45,349 nucleotides of DNA from Micromonospora arida (GTDB lineage Bacteria; Actinomycetota; Actinomycetes; Mycobacteriales; Micromonosporaceae): NCBI RefSeq assembly GCF_003857035.1, contig NZ_QGSY01000270.1:1-45349 (forward strand). The letters run 5' to 3'. Made by a program: the position numbers and the translations under genes. Shown here in pieces: positions 25,495 through 33,874 of the stretch; position 1 is the stretch's first letter, and each line of letters begins with the position of its first letter. The notes under the pieces were generated by a model. It was given only the letters and a program-made list of their open reading frames with translations, made no database searches and was not told the DNA's origin.

Positions 25495-26457
25495 TCAGCG
25501 GGAACTCACCGCTTCGGGGTCGGTCACCGCGATCGGGTCCGTCACCGCGCTCGGCCGGGGCAGCGCCGTGGCCCGGGGCCGGGCGGCGAGGTTCGCGGCG
25601 ATCAGGGCGGCGATCGTGATGGCGGCCCCGACCAGTTCGACGGGCTCCGGGCGGTAGCCGCGGGCGATCTGCACCGCGAACGTGGTCACCGGGACCAGGT
25701 TCATGAACAGCGCGGCGTTGGCGGCGCCGAGTCGCTGCACGCCGGTGTTCCAGGCCAGGACCGCGATCACGGCACCCACCAGCACGGCGTACGCCAGTTG
25801 CGGGGCGACCGCCACGAGGTCGGCGGCGGCCGGCGCGTGCTGCCAGCCGACGGCGTCGGCGCCGATGCTCAGGACGAGCATCGCGGCCGTACCGGCGAGC
25901 GCGGTCAGGGTGGTGAAGCGCAGCGGCGACCACTCGCCGAACCGGCTGGCGCCGTGCGTGTAGATGCCCCAGCCCAGTACCGCGCCGATCATCATGAGCC
26001 CGCCGAGGCCGAACTGGCCGAGCCCGGCCAGACTGCCGCGCGTGATCACCAGCCCGACGCCGAGAAGCGCCACCAGGGAGAGGCCCAGCAGGAGCGGCTT
26101 CGGGCGGACGCCGTCGCGGGCCCAGCGGACCAGCTGGGTGATCACCGGAGTGGTGGCAACGAAGAGGGAGATCTGCTGCGGGGCGGCGTGTTCGAGCGCC
26201 AGGTTGGTGAGCAGGTTGAAGCCGGCGAAGCCGACCACTCCGAGCACCACCACCTCCAGCGCCCGGCCACCGTGCCGCAACGCGCCGGCACCCTCGCGGA
26301 GCAGCAGGATGGCGACCAGGACGACGGCGGCCAGCAGGTAGCGCGCGGTGGTCAGGTTGAGCGGGTCGACCCGGTCGAGGGCACTGGCCAGGATCGGGAA
26401 CATCACGCCCCAACCGAGCACGGCGACCAGTGGGTACGCGGTGGCGCGGGATCGCAT
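25495..26457 (-). CDS. EamA/DMT-family transporter
   Basis: The 320-residue protein has ten hydrophobic helices in two repeats of five, typical of drug/metabolite exporters. AVLGWGVMFPILASALDRVDPLNLTTARY opens repeat 1, EHAAPQQISLFVATTPVIT ends it, and AANAALFMNLVPVTTFAVQ is the equivalent end of repeat 2. The substrate is unknown; relatives export amino acids or metabolites. The ATG at 26457 has GGAG 7-8 nt upstream. It is divergent from an ArsR regulator, with one operator copy 14 bp upstream of this start, so the exporter is likely repressed by that protein. Confidence 0.87.
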   Translation of the reverse strand: MRSRATAYPLVAVLGWGVMFPILASALDRVDPLNLTTARYLLAAVVLVAILLLREGAGALRHGGRALEVVVLGVVGFAGFNLLTNLALEHAAPQQISLFVATTPVITQLVRWARDGVRPKPLLLGLSLVALLGVGLVITRGSLAGLGQFGLGGLMMIGAVLGWGIYTHGASRFGEWSPLRFTTLTALAGTAAMLVLSIGADAVGWQHAPAAADLVAVAPQLAYAVLVGAVIAVLAWNTGVQRLGAANAALFMNLVPVTTFAVQIARGYRPEPVELVGAAITIAALIAANLAARPRATALPRPSAVTDPIAVTDPEAVSSR

Positions 26458-26470
26458 CGGCAACTCCAAT

Positions 26471-26488
26471 GTTCGAGTATCGTCGAAC
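26471..26488. promoter_or_regulatory. ArsR-type operator copy 1
   Basis: GTTCGA-N6-TCGAAC is an inverted repeat 14 bp upstream of the EamA start. It shares arms and spacing with the copy at 26511-26532, so both should bind the same dimeric regulator. Confidence 0.7.
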
Positions 26489-26510
26489 CAACGACACCGA
26501 CCATAGGGTG

Positions 26511-26532
26511 TTGTTCGATAGTTGTCGAACAA
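26511..26532. promoter_or_regulatory. ArsR-type operator copy 2
   Basis: TTGTTCGA-N6-TCGAACAA has 8-bp arms and ends 16 bp before the ArsR start. The two copies are 40 bp apart centre to centre, about four helical turns, so both would face the same side of the DNA. Confidence 0.75.
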
Positions 26533-26548
26533 GGGTTACACTGGTCAC

Positions 26549-26854
26549 ATGGAGCCGCACGAGCCCGACCTGACCGTCGTACCGGTCACCAGCGTGTTGG
26601 CCGCACTCGCCGACGACGTGCGGCTACAGATCGTCCGGGCGCTCGCCGAGGGCGGCGAGTCCGCCTGCGGCAGTTTCGACTTCGGTGTCTCCAAGGCGAC
26701 CCGTAGCCACCACCTCAAGGTGCTGCGCGAGGCGGGGTTGACCCGGACCCGGGCCGCCGGCACCAGCCGACTGGTCCGGCTCCGCCGGGACGAGCTGGAC
26801 AAGCTCTACCCCGGCCTGCTGGACGCGGTCCTCACCCAGCGCCCGCCGGCCTGA
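26549..26854 (+). CDS. ArsR-family winged-helix transcriptional regulator
   Basis: The 101-residue protein is a small ArsR-type repressor. LAALADDVRLQIVRALAEGG is helix 1-2, SKATRSHHLKVLREAGLTRTR the recognition helix-turn-helix, and RLVRLRRDELDKLYPGLLDAV the wing and dimer helix. No metal-binding ELCVCDL motif is present, and a single cysteine (SACGSFDF) lies before the recognition helix. It may therefore sense a small molecule or redox state. It very likely represses itself and the divergent exporter through the twin repeats. The ATG at 26549 begins the conserved protein. Confidence 0.9.
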   Translation: MEPHEPDLTVVPVTSVLAALADDVRLQIVRALAEGGESACGSFDFGVSKATRSHHLKVLREAGLTRTRAAGTSRLVRLRRDELDKLYPGLLDAVLTQRPPA

Positions 26855-26955
26855 TCCCGCCTCACCCCCGCCCGCCGGCTGCGGCCCGCGTGGCCGCGCT
26901 AACCGGTCCGCCGGCGGCACGTCACCCTCGGCTGGGGCCTGCCACCGACGCTCGC

Positions 26956-26982
26956 TTTGGAGCTGAATCGTCTACGACATCA
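26956..26982. repeat. 27-bp inverted repeat, left arm
   Basis: TTTGGAGCTGAATCG begins this arm, which continues to CATCA. Its reverse complement recurs at 27846-27872 with two mismatches. The pair encloses 863 bp containing the minisatellite and the DoxX gene. Confidence 0.75.
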
Positions 26983-27003
26983 GCGAAGAGGTAACGCCGC
27001 CCC

Positions 27004-27197
27004 CGGGAGCGTCGACCGGGCCCTGGGCCCCGGGCACATCGGCCGGCCCTGACCGAGAGTGTCGACCCCGGGCCCGGGCCCGGGCGCATCGGCCGGCCCT
27101 GACCGGGAGTGCCGACCCCGGGCCCCGGCGCAACGGACGACCCTGACCGGGAGTGCCGACCGGGCCCCGGGCCGGGACAAAATCGACCGGCCCCGAC
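27004..27197. repeat. Minisatellite: four units of about 50 bp
   Basis: Units at 27004-27053, 27054-27103, 27104-27147 (44 bp) and 27148-27197 each start CGGGAG or CGAGAG, contain CCGACC or TCGACC followed by runs of CCCGGG, and end CCTGAC or CCCGAC. The units have diverged. No coding or regulatory role is evident. Confidence 0.75.
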
Positions 27198-27255
27198 CGG
27201 GCGCGTCGCCGAAGCCGCCTCGTCGAGGCTCCGGCGACGCGTGGTTCCGGTGTGG

Positions 27256-27711
27256 TCAGACGGACACCGCGTCGGGCTCGGCCGCCGAAGCCGATGCCGA
27301 GGGGGCGTCGGTGCGACGCCGGGCGAGCAGCGTGTCGAGTGCCCAGGCACCCGGGCCGAGAGCCGCGACCAGCAGGAACGCCCAGCAGAAGAGCGCCGCC
27401 CGCTCGCCTCCGTTGTGCAGCGGCAGCAGAGCATCCGGCTGGTGCACCACGAAGTAGGCGTACGCCATCGAGCCGGAGGCGAGCAGCGCGGCGGGTCGGG
27501 CGAAGAGCCCGACCAGCACCAGTACGCCGCAGACCAGCTGGATCAGGGCGGCCCACCAGCCCGGCCAGGTGCCGAACGGTACCGCCTTGCCAGTCATCGG
27601 GTTGCCGCCGAACAACCCGAATACCGAGGACAGGCCGTGCAACGTGAACAACAGGCCGATCACGATGCGGAACAGGGACAGGGTCGGCCCGCCGAGCCGA
27701 GAGAAGTTCAT
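27256..27711 (-). CDS. DoxX-family membrane protein
   Basis: The 151-residue protein has four hydrophobic helices. LSLFRIVIGLLFTLHGLSSVFGLFGG is the DoxX opening helix, ALIQLVCGVLVLVGLFARPAALLA the second, and AALFCWAFLLVAALGPGAWALD the last. The C-terminus is Ala/Ser/Glu-rich. DoxX-like proteins are small membrane proteins tied to redox or thiol stress in some actinobacteria; the function here is not known. The ATG at 27711 follows GGAGG. The gene lies alone inside a 27-bp inverted repeat and ends next to a minisatellite. Confidence 0.88.
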   Translation of the reverse strand: MNFSRLGGPTLSLFRIVIGLLFTLHGLSSVFGLFGGNPMTGKAVPFGTWPGWWAALIQLVCGVLVLVGLFARPAALLASGSMAYAYFVVHQPDALLPLHNGGERAALFCWAFLLVAALGPGAWALDTLLARRRTDAPSASASAAEPDAVSV

Positions 27712-27845
27712 GGCACCTCCATCGAAGAGAGCGAATGGGTCTCGTCGATCCTGAGGCACGAGGGCATCGAAAATCATAAGTTCCTTGCTGGTGGGATAAT
27801 CCCTCCTGAAAACGGTGTGAACGAGGACGCCCGCACCTCCCCCGG

Positions 27846-27872
27846 TGATGTCGCAAACGATTCAGCTCCAAA
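27846..27872. repeat. 27-bp inverted repeat, right arm
   Basis: TGATGTCGCAAACGATTCAG opens this arm, which is the reverse complement of 26956-26982 at 25 of 27 positions. It lies in the 289-bp gap between the DoxX start (27711) and the lipoprotein start (28001). The motif GCAAACGATT also resembles a LacI-type operator half. Confidence 0.75.
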
Positions 27873-28000
27873 GGCGCAGCAGGAGATGATCCCCGCCAGT
27901 TCGGGTGGCGGCGCAGGAAGAGCCGGCGAGGCCGGGCCGGGGCCGGGGCCGCGCCGGGGCCGGGCGGCGGCGTGCTGGGCAGGTGGGCGAGGATCAACGG

Positions 28001-28603
28001 ATGATCTTCCGTGACACGGCAGCACTGCGACGCATCACCGCGACGGTCGCGATGACGCTCGTGCTCGGCGGCTGCACTCTCGACCATCGCGGCCAGTCCG
28101 GAGATCCGAGCCAGCCACCCCCCGTTTCGAGGGCGCAAGCAGACCCGACCGCCAGCACCGAGCCGCCGGCCGAGTGCCCGACGAGCGGCGTTCGGATCCG
28201 GTCGACCGGCGGGGACGCCGCGATGGGCCTGCGCGCCCTCGGCCTGGAGTTGGTCAACTGCGGCGAGCGCCCCTACCAGCTCGACGGGTACCCGGTGCTG
28301 CACGTGTTCGACGAAGCGCGCGAGCCGATCATGCTGCGGGTGGTCAACGGTGCCAAGGAGATCACCTCGGGCTTCGACCAGCCACCCCGGCAGGTCATCC
28401 TCGCCGCCGGGGAGCGGGCCACCGCAGTGGTGCTCTGGCGCAACCTGGTCACCGACTCGACAGTGGTGGCCAACAACGGCGAGTTCCTGACGGTGGCGCC
28501 CGCCGCCGGACAGCCGGCCGACGAGGTCGACCCGGACGGGCCGATCGACCTCGGCAACACCGGCCGGATCGGCGTCAGCGCCTGGAAGAAGGCTACGACG
28601 TGA
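28001..28603 (+). CDS. DUF4232-containing lipoprotein
   Basis: The 200-residue protein has a signal peptide with the lipobox TLVLGGC (cysteine near residue 25) and a Ser/Pro/Thr linker. A DUF4232 beta-sandwich follows: GGDAAMGLRALGLELVNCGERPYQLDGYPVLHVFDEA, and ILAAGERATAVVLWRNLV. Two cysteines (ECPTSG and LVNCGE) may form a disulfide. DUF4232 proteins are surface lipoproteins of unknown function in actinobacteria. The ATG at 28001 follows GAGGA. Its last 11 bp overlap the end of the convergent permease gene. Confidence 0.82.
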   Translation: MIFRDTAALRRITATVAMTLVLGGCTLDHRGQSGDPSQPPPVSRAQADPTASTEPPAECPTSGVRIRSTGGDAAMGLRALGLELVNCGERPYQLDGYPVLHVFDEAREPIMLRVVNGAKEITSGFDQPPRQVILAAGERATAVVLWRNLVTDSTVVANNGEFLTVAPAAGQPADEVDPDGPIDLGNTGRIGVSAWKKATT

Positions 28604-29459
28604 TGTCCTTGCGGGTGAAGCGCCAGAACGCCAACCCCCAGAACAACGTCGCGTAACTGATCGCCGAGATGCAGCCGCGCACCACATCGTCGGTCTGCAC
28701 CGGAGTCGACAGCAGACCCAGCCAGGCGGTGCTGAAGTGGGTGGGCAGGAAGTCGCGCAGCGCGCCCAGGGCGGTGATCTGGTCCAGGATGCTGGACAGG
28801 ATCCAGAGCAGAACCGCACCACCCACCGCGCCCAGCGCGGCGTCCGTGATCACCGACAGCAGGAACGCCAGGCCGGCCACCACCAGCAGGACGACCGCCA
28901 GGTAGCCCAGCACGGCCAGCAACCGGAGCAGCCCCTCGGTGGGTTCCAGCTCGGCGGCGACAGTGCTGCGCAGCGGCGACCAGCCGTAGCGCAGGGTGCC
29001 GGCCAGCAACGCGGTGCCGGCCAACAGGATCAGGGCCAGTCCCGAGTACGCGAGCGCGACCACCAGCTTCACCGTCAACAACCGCGCCCGGGGCACCGGG
29101 ATCGCCAGCAGATACCGCAGGCTGCCCCAGCTCGCCTCGCTGGCCACCGTGTCGCCGCAGAACAGTGCGACGACCACCACCAGCAGGAACGACGCCGACA
29201 CGAAGATCGAGAACAGGGTGAAGTTGAGCCCGCCCGAGGTGGCCAGCTCGACCAGGCTGGCGAACTCGTTGCGACCGTTGTCGTCGTCGCCGCCCGAGTC
29301 GAACTGGAACGCGATCAGGATGATCAGCGGCAGCAACACCATGAACCCGAGCGCCAACTGGGTCCGCCGCCGGGACGCCTGCCGACGGAACTCCGCCACG
29401 AACGGCATGGTGGCCGACGGCCGGTAGCCACGGGCCTCACCCGCGTCAGTAACAACCAT
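28593..29459 (-). CDS. ABC transporter permease (ABC-2 type)
   Basis: The 288-residue protein has six hydrophobic helices with the ABC-2 layout: RTQLALGFMVLLPLIILIAFQF, then NFTLFSIFVSASFLLVVVVALFCGD, EASWGSLRYLLAIPVPRARLLTVKLV (coupling region), and three later helices. Its ATG shares one base with the TGA of the upstream gene (TGATG). The two are therefore translationally coupled and form one exporter with the fused ATPase. The substrate is unknown. An in-frame GTG at 29462 is an alternative start. Confidence 0.88.
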   Translation of the reverse strand: MVVTDAGEARGYRPSATMPFVAEFRRQASRRRTQLALGFMVLLPLIILIAFQFDSGGDDDNGRNEFASLVELATSGGLNFTLFSIFVSASFLLVVVVALFCGDTVASEASWGSLRYLLAIPVPRARLLTVKLVVALAYSGLALILLAGTALLAGTLRYGWSPLRSTVAAELEPTEGLLRLLAVLGYLAVVLLVVAGLAFLLSVITDAALGAVGGAVLLWILSSILDQITALGALRDFLPTHFSTAWLGLLSTPVQTDDVVRGCISAISYATLFWGLAFWRFTRKDITS

Positions 29460-32323
29460 CACCGGTCACCGCTTCCCCGAGAATTCTCGCCCACCAGGGC
29501 GAGGAACGCGTCCTCCAGGCGCCGCCGAGGCACCACCCGGTCCACCCCGATGCCGGCGCGCACCAGCTCCGCCACCACCTCGCTGCGGGCCGTGCCGTTG
29601 GTGTCGACAACCAGTTGGCCGTCGCTCTCCGGCAGCACGCGGACCCCGTGCAGCCGGTCCAGCACCGCCCGCGCCGCCACCGGGTCGGTGACGTCGAAGA
29701 GCACGCTCGGCGACTCGCCCACGATCTCCTCCACCGGCCCGGACGCCACGATCCGGCCCTTGTTCACCACCACCGCGTGCGTGCACGTCTGCTCCACCTC
29801 GGCCAGCAGGTGACTGGAGACCAGCACCGCCCGGCCGTCCGTGGCGTACCGCTGGAGCACCCGGCGCATCTCGGCGATCTGCGGCGGGTCGAGCCCGTCG
29901 GTCGGCTCGTCCAACACCAGCAGTTCGGGGAGACCGAGCATGGCCTGGGCGATGGCGAGCCGCTGGCGCATCCCGTGGCTGTAGTTCTTGATCCTCCGGT
30001 GCACCGAGTCACCCAACCCGGCGATCTCCAGCGCCGCGTCGAACTGTGCGTCCTCCCACGGTCGCCCGGTGGCCCGCCAGTACGCCTTCAGGTTGTCCAG
30101 ACCCGACAGGTGCGGCAGGAAGCCCGGCCCTTCCACCAGCGCCCCGATCCGGGACAGCACCGGCGAGCCGGGCACCAGCCGACGACCGAAGACGTAGATC
30201 TCCCCGGCGGTCGGCTGGGTCAGCCCCATCAGCACCCGCAGAGTGGTGGTCTTGCCGGCACCGTTCGGCCCGAGCAGACCCACGACCTGACCGGGGTGCA
30301 CCTCGAAGTCCACGTTCGACACGGCGACGAAGCCGTCCGCGTACTCCTTGCGCAGCGCGCGCACGGCCAGCGGGGTGTCCGCGTACTCCGGGTGCACCGA
30401 CCGGTCCTGGCGGCGATGCCGGCGGCGGACCAGGGCGACGACCACGACGAGCCCGATCACGATGGCGGCGAGCAGGCCGGCGAGCACCCAGCGCCAGATC
30501 GTCGCCGCGGTGGGGATCGGCTCACCGCTGACCGTGGGCAGGCTGACCGCACCGTCCGCGGCCACCGTGTAGACGGTCGGCGCGGCCGGCGTGGTGTACG
30601 CCTGGTCGGAGGTGGCCACCACCAGCCGCAGCCGGTGCCCGGCCTCCACCCGGCGGACGATCCCGGGCAGCGTCACGGTGACCGGGCGGGCGTCCTGCAC
30701 CTGCTGCGGTAGACCGGTGAGCCGGATCGGGGCGACCAGGCCGTTCGGCAGGGTGGCCGCGCCGTCCGGGTCGACGTCGTAGAGCTTGACGAAGAGCACC
30801 GCCTCGCCGGTCGGCGACGCGGCCCGCAGGGTGACGGTGGGCGCACCGGCCACGTCCACGGCCTCGGTCAGCGGGGTGGACTCGAACCGGGCGTGCTGGC
30901 CGGGCACGTCACCGGCCACGCCGTCCAGCAGCGAGGCGAGCCCGCCGGCGAACGGGATCGAGGAGATGGCAGCCGGGTTGCCGTTCGGCGGGTTCGCGAT
31001 CGGCTGTGCCGGGCCGGCGACCGTCACCTCCCGCCGGGCGTTGCCGGTGAGGCCCGGGTAGTCGGCGCGGCGGAAACCGGTGGCGACGAGACCCCGGTCG
31101 AGCGCGTCGAAGCCGGCGATCCGCGACCAGGTGAAGTCGTCGCCGGGCGCGTCGCCCTCACCCTTGACGTAGTGGTCGAGCCACTGGACGGTCAGGAACT
31201 TCACCCGGTCGGAGTCCGAGCGGGGTCCACTGCCACCGTCGTGCCCGCCGGTGAACCAGGCGACCCGTACCGGGGTGCCGGTGGCGGCGATGCCGCGCGC
31301 GTTCGCGTCCGCCTCACCGAGCGGGAAGAGGGTGTCCGCCTCGCCCTGCACCAGCAGGGTGGGGGCCTTGATCCGGTCCAGCACACCGGCCGGGCTGGAG
31401 CGGCGCAGCAGGTCCACGGCGGCCTGGTCGGCGCGACCGGTCGTGGCGATCCGGAGGTACGCGGCGCAGACGTCGGCGGCGAACCGGCCGCAGGACGGGT
31501 CGGCGGCACCGGCCGGGGTGGCACCGGGACCGGTGCCGGGGCCGGCACCCGGCCCGGGGCTGGGCGGGCCGGCGGACTCCGGTGCGCCCTGCGGCTGGGC
31601 GGCGGTCGCGCCGGAGAGCCCGGCCGGGCCGGAGCCCACGTTGCCGCCCCCGCCGAAGAAGAGGCCGGCCCAGCCCTTCTTGAACACACCCTCGGTCGGC
31701 GCTCCGCCGGTGCTCTCCGGCAGGAACGCGCGGGACAGGTCGTTCCACGTGATCATGGGCACGATCGCGTCGACCCGACGGTCCTGGGCGGCCAACAGCA
31801 ACGCCAACCCACCGCCGTACGAGCCGCCGACCACACCGACCTTCGGGTCGCCGGGGGCGTCGGTGCGCACCTCGGGCCGCGCGGCCAGCCAGTCCAGCAG
31901 CCGCTCAGCGTCGCGTACCTCGTAGTCCGGGTTGTCCAGGTGGATCTCACCGCCGCTGCGGCCGAAACCCCGCGCGGTCCAGGTGAGCACCGCGTAGCCG
32001 CGCCCGGCGAACTCCTCCGCGTCGGAGCGCACCGACTCCTTCGTGCCGCCGAACCCGTGCGCCAGCAGCACCGCCGGCACCTTCCGACCGGACGAGGCGT
32101 CGTCCGGCAGGTAAAGAGTGGTGTCCAGGTTCACCGGTTGGTCACCGGACGGTCCGGAGCGGACGGTGAGCATCGCGCTTTCGGTGCGTACGCCCGGTCC
32201 CTGTGGCCACACCGCCCAGCTCACGGCGGCGGCCAACAGCACGACGACCACCGCGGCGGCGATCGTCCGGCGGCGGGTGGGAAGGGCACGCCGGAACCAC
32301 GCGGCCGGCGACGGCGATGTCAT
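29459..32323 (-). CDS. Alpha/beta hydrolase (CocE/S15-like) fused to ABC ATPase
   Basis: The 954-residue protein has a membrane anchor (residues 20-38). An alpha/beta hydrolase follows, with oxyanion AHGFGG (88-93), nucleophile GGSYGG (Ser168), acid Asp330 and His361 in GGHDGG. A Gly/Pro-rich insert covers 225-275. The CocE/X-Pro dipeptidyl-peptidase C-terminal beta domain spans about 430-600. A second helix (611-632) precedes a full ABC ATPase: Walker A GPNGAGKT (685-692), signature YSHGMRQR (781-788), Walker B LLVLDEP (801-807), H-loop His838. Topology places the hydrolase outside and the ATPase inside. It is coupled to the permease gene, suggesting export linked to ester or amide cleavage at the surface. 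The ATG at 32323 begins the basic tail before the anchor. Confidence 0.9.
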   Translation of the reverse strand: MTSPSPAAWFRRALPTRRRTIAAAVVVVLLAAAVSWAVWPQGPGVRTESAMLTVRSGPSGDQPVNLDTTLYLPDDASSGRKVPAVLLAHGFGGTKESVRSDAEEFAGRGYAVLTWTARGFGRSGGEIHLDNPDYEVRDAERLLDWLAARPEVRTDAPGDPKVGVVGGSYGGGLALLLAAQDRRVDAIVPMITWNDLSRAFLPESTGGAPTEGVFKKGWAGLFFGGGGNVGSGPAGLSGATAAQPQGAPESAGPPSPGPGAGPGTGPGATPAGAADPSCGRFAADVCAAYLRIATTGRADQAAVDLLRRSSPAGVLDRIKAPTLLVQGEADTLFPLGEADANARGIAATGTPVRVAWFTGGHDGGSGPRSDSDRVKFLTVQWLDHYVKGEGDAPGDDFTWSRIAGFDALDRGLVATGFRRADYPGLTGNARREVTVAGPAQPIANPPNGNPAAISSIPFAGGLASLLDGVAGDVPGQHARFESTPLTEAVDVAGAPTVTLRAASPTGEAVLFVKLYDVDPDGAATLPNGLVAPIRLTGLPQQVQDARPVTVTLPGIVRRVEAGHRLRLVVATSDQAYTTPAAPTVYTVAADGAVSLPTVSGEPIPTAATIWRWVLAGLLAAIVIGLVVVVALVRRRHRRQDRSVHPEYADTPLAVRALRKEYADGFVAVSNVDFEVHPGQVVGLLGPNGAGKTTTLRVLMGLTQPTAGEIYVFGRRLVPGSPVLSRIGALVEGPGFLPHLSGLDNLKAYWRATGRPWEDAQFDAALEIAGLGDSVHRRIKNYSHGMRQRLAIAQAMLGLPELLVLDEPTDGLDPPQIAEMRRVLQRYATDGRAVLVSSHLLAEVEQTCTHAVVVNKGRIVASGPVEEIVGESPSVLFDVTDPVAARAVLDRLHGVRVLPESDGQLVVDTNGTARSEVVAELVRAGIGVDRVVPRRRLEDAFLALVGENSRGSGDR

Positions 32324-32695
32324 GCGGCACACGGTACGGCCCGCAGCCTGAGCGTTGGCTGAGATCCGCCGTACGTCCGTCCGGTTGCCCCGATCGGTGC
32401 GCGGTGGGGTGCGAGCGCGCATCGATCGACGCGGCACAGTGAGTTGAGTTCGGATCCTGTGAATTCCGATCTTCCGCGGATATCCGCCTCGATCCCTCCA
32501 TGTCACACCCACAGCTGACACGGAGCGTGCCGATGACGCGGACAAATGGTGACATGGCTCGAAGTGACGCGAACCTGACTAAGCGAGTTGGGTCTGCCCA
32601 GGCGGGGCTTCGATTAGTTTTCCGGTCCGGTGCACGGGACTTGTCGGCCAGCCCGACGCCGCGCCGATCAGCGCCCCACGCCGGAGGAGACACAC
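32324..32695. other. 372-bp divergent gap before the conservon
   Basis: The gap separates the fused ABC gene and the conservon sensor gene. It has AT-richer stretches near 32440-32490 and 32610-32625 (GATTAGTTTTCC) that could hold promoters, but no convincing -35/-10 pair. GGAGGAGA sits before the sensor gene. No gene is seen. Confidence 0.4.
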
Positions 32696-33874
32696 ATGAC
32701 AGTCCCCGCGCCGCGGGCCCGTCGACGGCCGTCCACGCTGGGCCGGCTGCTGCCCCTGCTGCTCATCGGAGCACTGCTGGCACCGTTGGGCCTGCTCGTC
32801 ACGTCGAACTGGCGGCAGGTCACCGACGATCGGGACCTCGCCGCCAGGGAACGGCTCGGCGTGCAGTACCTCACCGCTCTGGCGGCGGTCACCGACGCCC
32901 TCGTGGAGGCCCAGTCCAACGCGGTCAACGGTCGCCCCGTCGCCCGGGAGGCGTTGAACGAGGCGGTCGAGAAGGCCGCCGAGGTGGACGCCCGCATCGG
33001 CGGGGAGCTGCTCAGCCAGGAACGCTGGGCCGGCGTACGGGCCAAGCTGGAGGCGCTGCGCGGCCGGAGTGCCGCCGACCCCGAGGCCGCCTACACCGCT
33101 TACGGCGAGGTCTCCGACCTGCTGCTGGCCCTGCACCGAAAGGTTCGGGAGAGCTCCGGGTTGGTCCGCGACCCCGAGGCCGACTCCTTCTTCCTCCAGG
33201 ACAGCGCCGGCCAGGAACTGCCCGAGGCGGTGGTGGCCGCCGGCCGGCTGGCCGACCTGGCCACGCTGGTCTCCCGCCGGCCGGCCGCCGAGCAACCGCG
33301 CGGCCTGCTGGAGCTGACCGGCCTGCGGGTGTCCGCCCTGGCCCCCGCCACCGATCTCGTCGACAACCTTCGCTCGGCCGTGGACGGTTCCGAGAGCACC
33401 GACCTCGGTGCCAACGTTCTGACCCCGCTGGACACCTACCAGCGCTCGGTGGAGGCGCTTTCCGCGTACTCCCTGCCGGGCAAGGAAACCGGCGTGGTCA
33501 ACCCCGGCCAGTTGAGTGCCGCAGCGCTCAACTCGCACCGCTCCGCCCGCCAACTTCAGCCGGTCATCCTCACCGAACTGGACGCGGTGCTGGCCGAGCG
33601 CATCGACCGGCTCGACCGGGACCGCTGGCTGACCGCCGGGGCGGGTGTCGTCGCCGTCCTGCTGTTGGGCTGGCTGGCCGCGTTGCTGGTCGCCGCCGCT
33701 CGCCGGGCCCAGCGTCGGGCCGCCCTGGCCGCGACCCACGCGGAGAGTCCCGACACCCCACCACACCGCGACCCGTGGCAGCCGCCGGCCGACGAGCAGC
33801 GTGCGCTGCAACCGGTCGGTGCGGCCCGTGACCCGGAGACCGCACAGTGGGGGGCGTTCGATGCTGCTCGGTAG
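32696..33874 (+). CDS. Membrane sensor-like protein upstream of the conservon
   Basis: The 392-residue protein has a basic N-terminus, a first membrane helix (15-37), a long helical extracytoplasmic domain (38-310) rich in Ala, Glu and Leu, a second helix (311-335), and a 55-residue cytoplasmic tail rich in Arg and Pro. It has the shape of a receptor sensor domain (four-helix-bundle type) but no HAMP, kinase or other output domain. The ATG at 32696 follows GGAGGAGA. The end overlaps the sensor kinase start by 14 bp, so it is likely a subunit of the same complex. I do not recognise a named family. Confidence 0.78.
   Translation: MTVPAPRARRRPSTLGRLLPLLLIGALLAPLGLLVTSNWRQVTDDRDLAARERLGVQYLTALAAVTDALVEAQSNAVNGRPVAREALNEAVEKAAEVDARIGGELLSQERWAGVRAKLEALRGRSAADPEAAYTAYGEVSDLLLALHRKVRESSGLVRDPEADSFFLQDSAGQELPEAVVAAGRLADLATLVSRRPAAEQPRGLLELTGLRVSALAPATDLVDNLRSAVDGSESTDLGANVLTPLDTYQRSVEALSAYSLPGKETGVVNPGQLSAAALNSHRSARQLQPVILTELDAVLAERIDRLDRDRWLTAGAGVVAVLLLGWLAALLVAAARRAQRRAALAATHAESPDTPPHRDPWQPPADEQRALQPVGAARDPETAQWGAFDAAR

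Larger units (their letters stand above)
26855..27255. other. 401-bp non-coding region with an inverted-repeat arm and a minisatellite
   Basis: After the ArsR stop, the region holds the left arm of a 27-bp inverted repeat (26956-26982) and then a tandem array of about 50-bp GC-rich units (27004-27197). Long open frames cross it on both strands but reflect only base composition. It separates two convergent genes. Confidence 0.6.

Noticed and set aside
27004..27197. Coding tandem repeat protein
   Set aside because: Unit lengths are 50, 50, 44 and 50 bp, not multiples of three, and no ribosome site is present.
26972..28822. A 616-codon minus-strand open frame spanning the minisatellite, DoxX and the lipoprotein gene
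   Set aside because: It crosses clearly coding genes in other frames and its sequence is low complexity (PGPG, RARG runs) from the tandem repeat.
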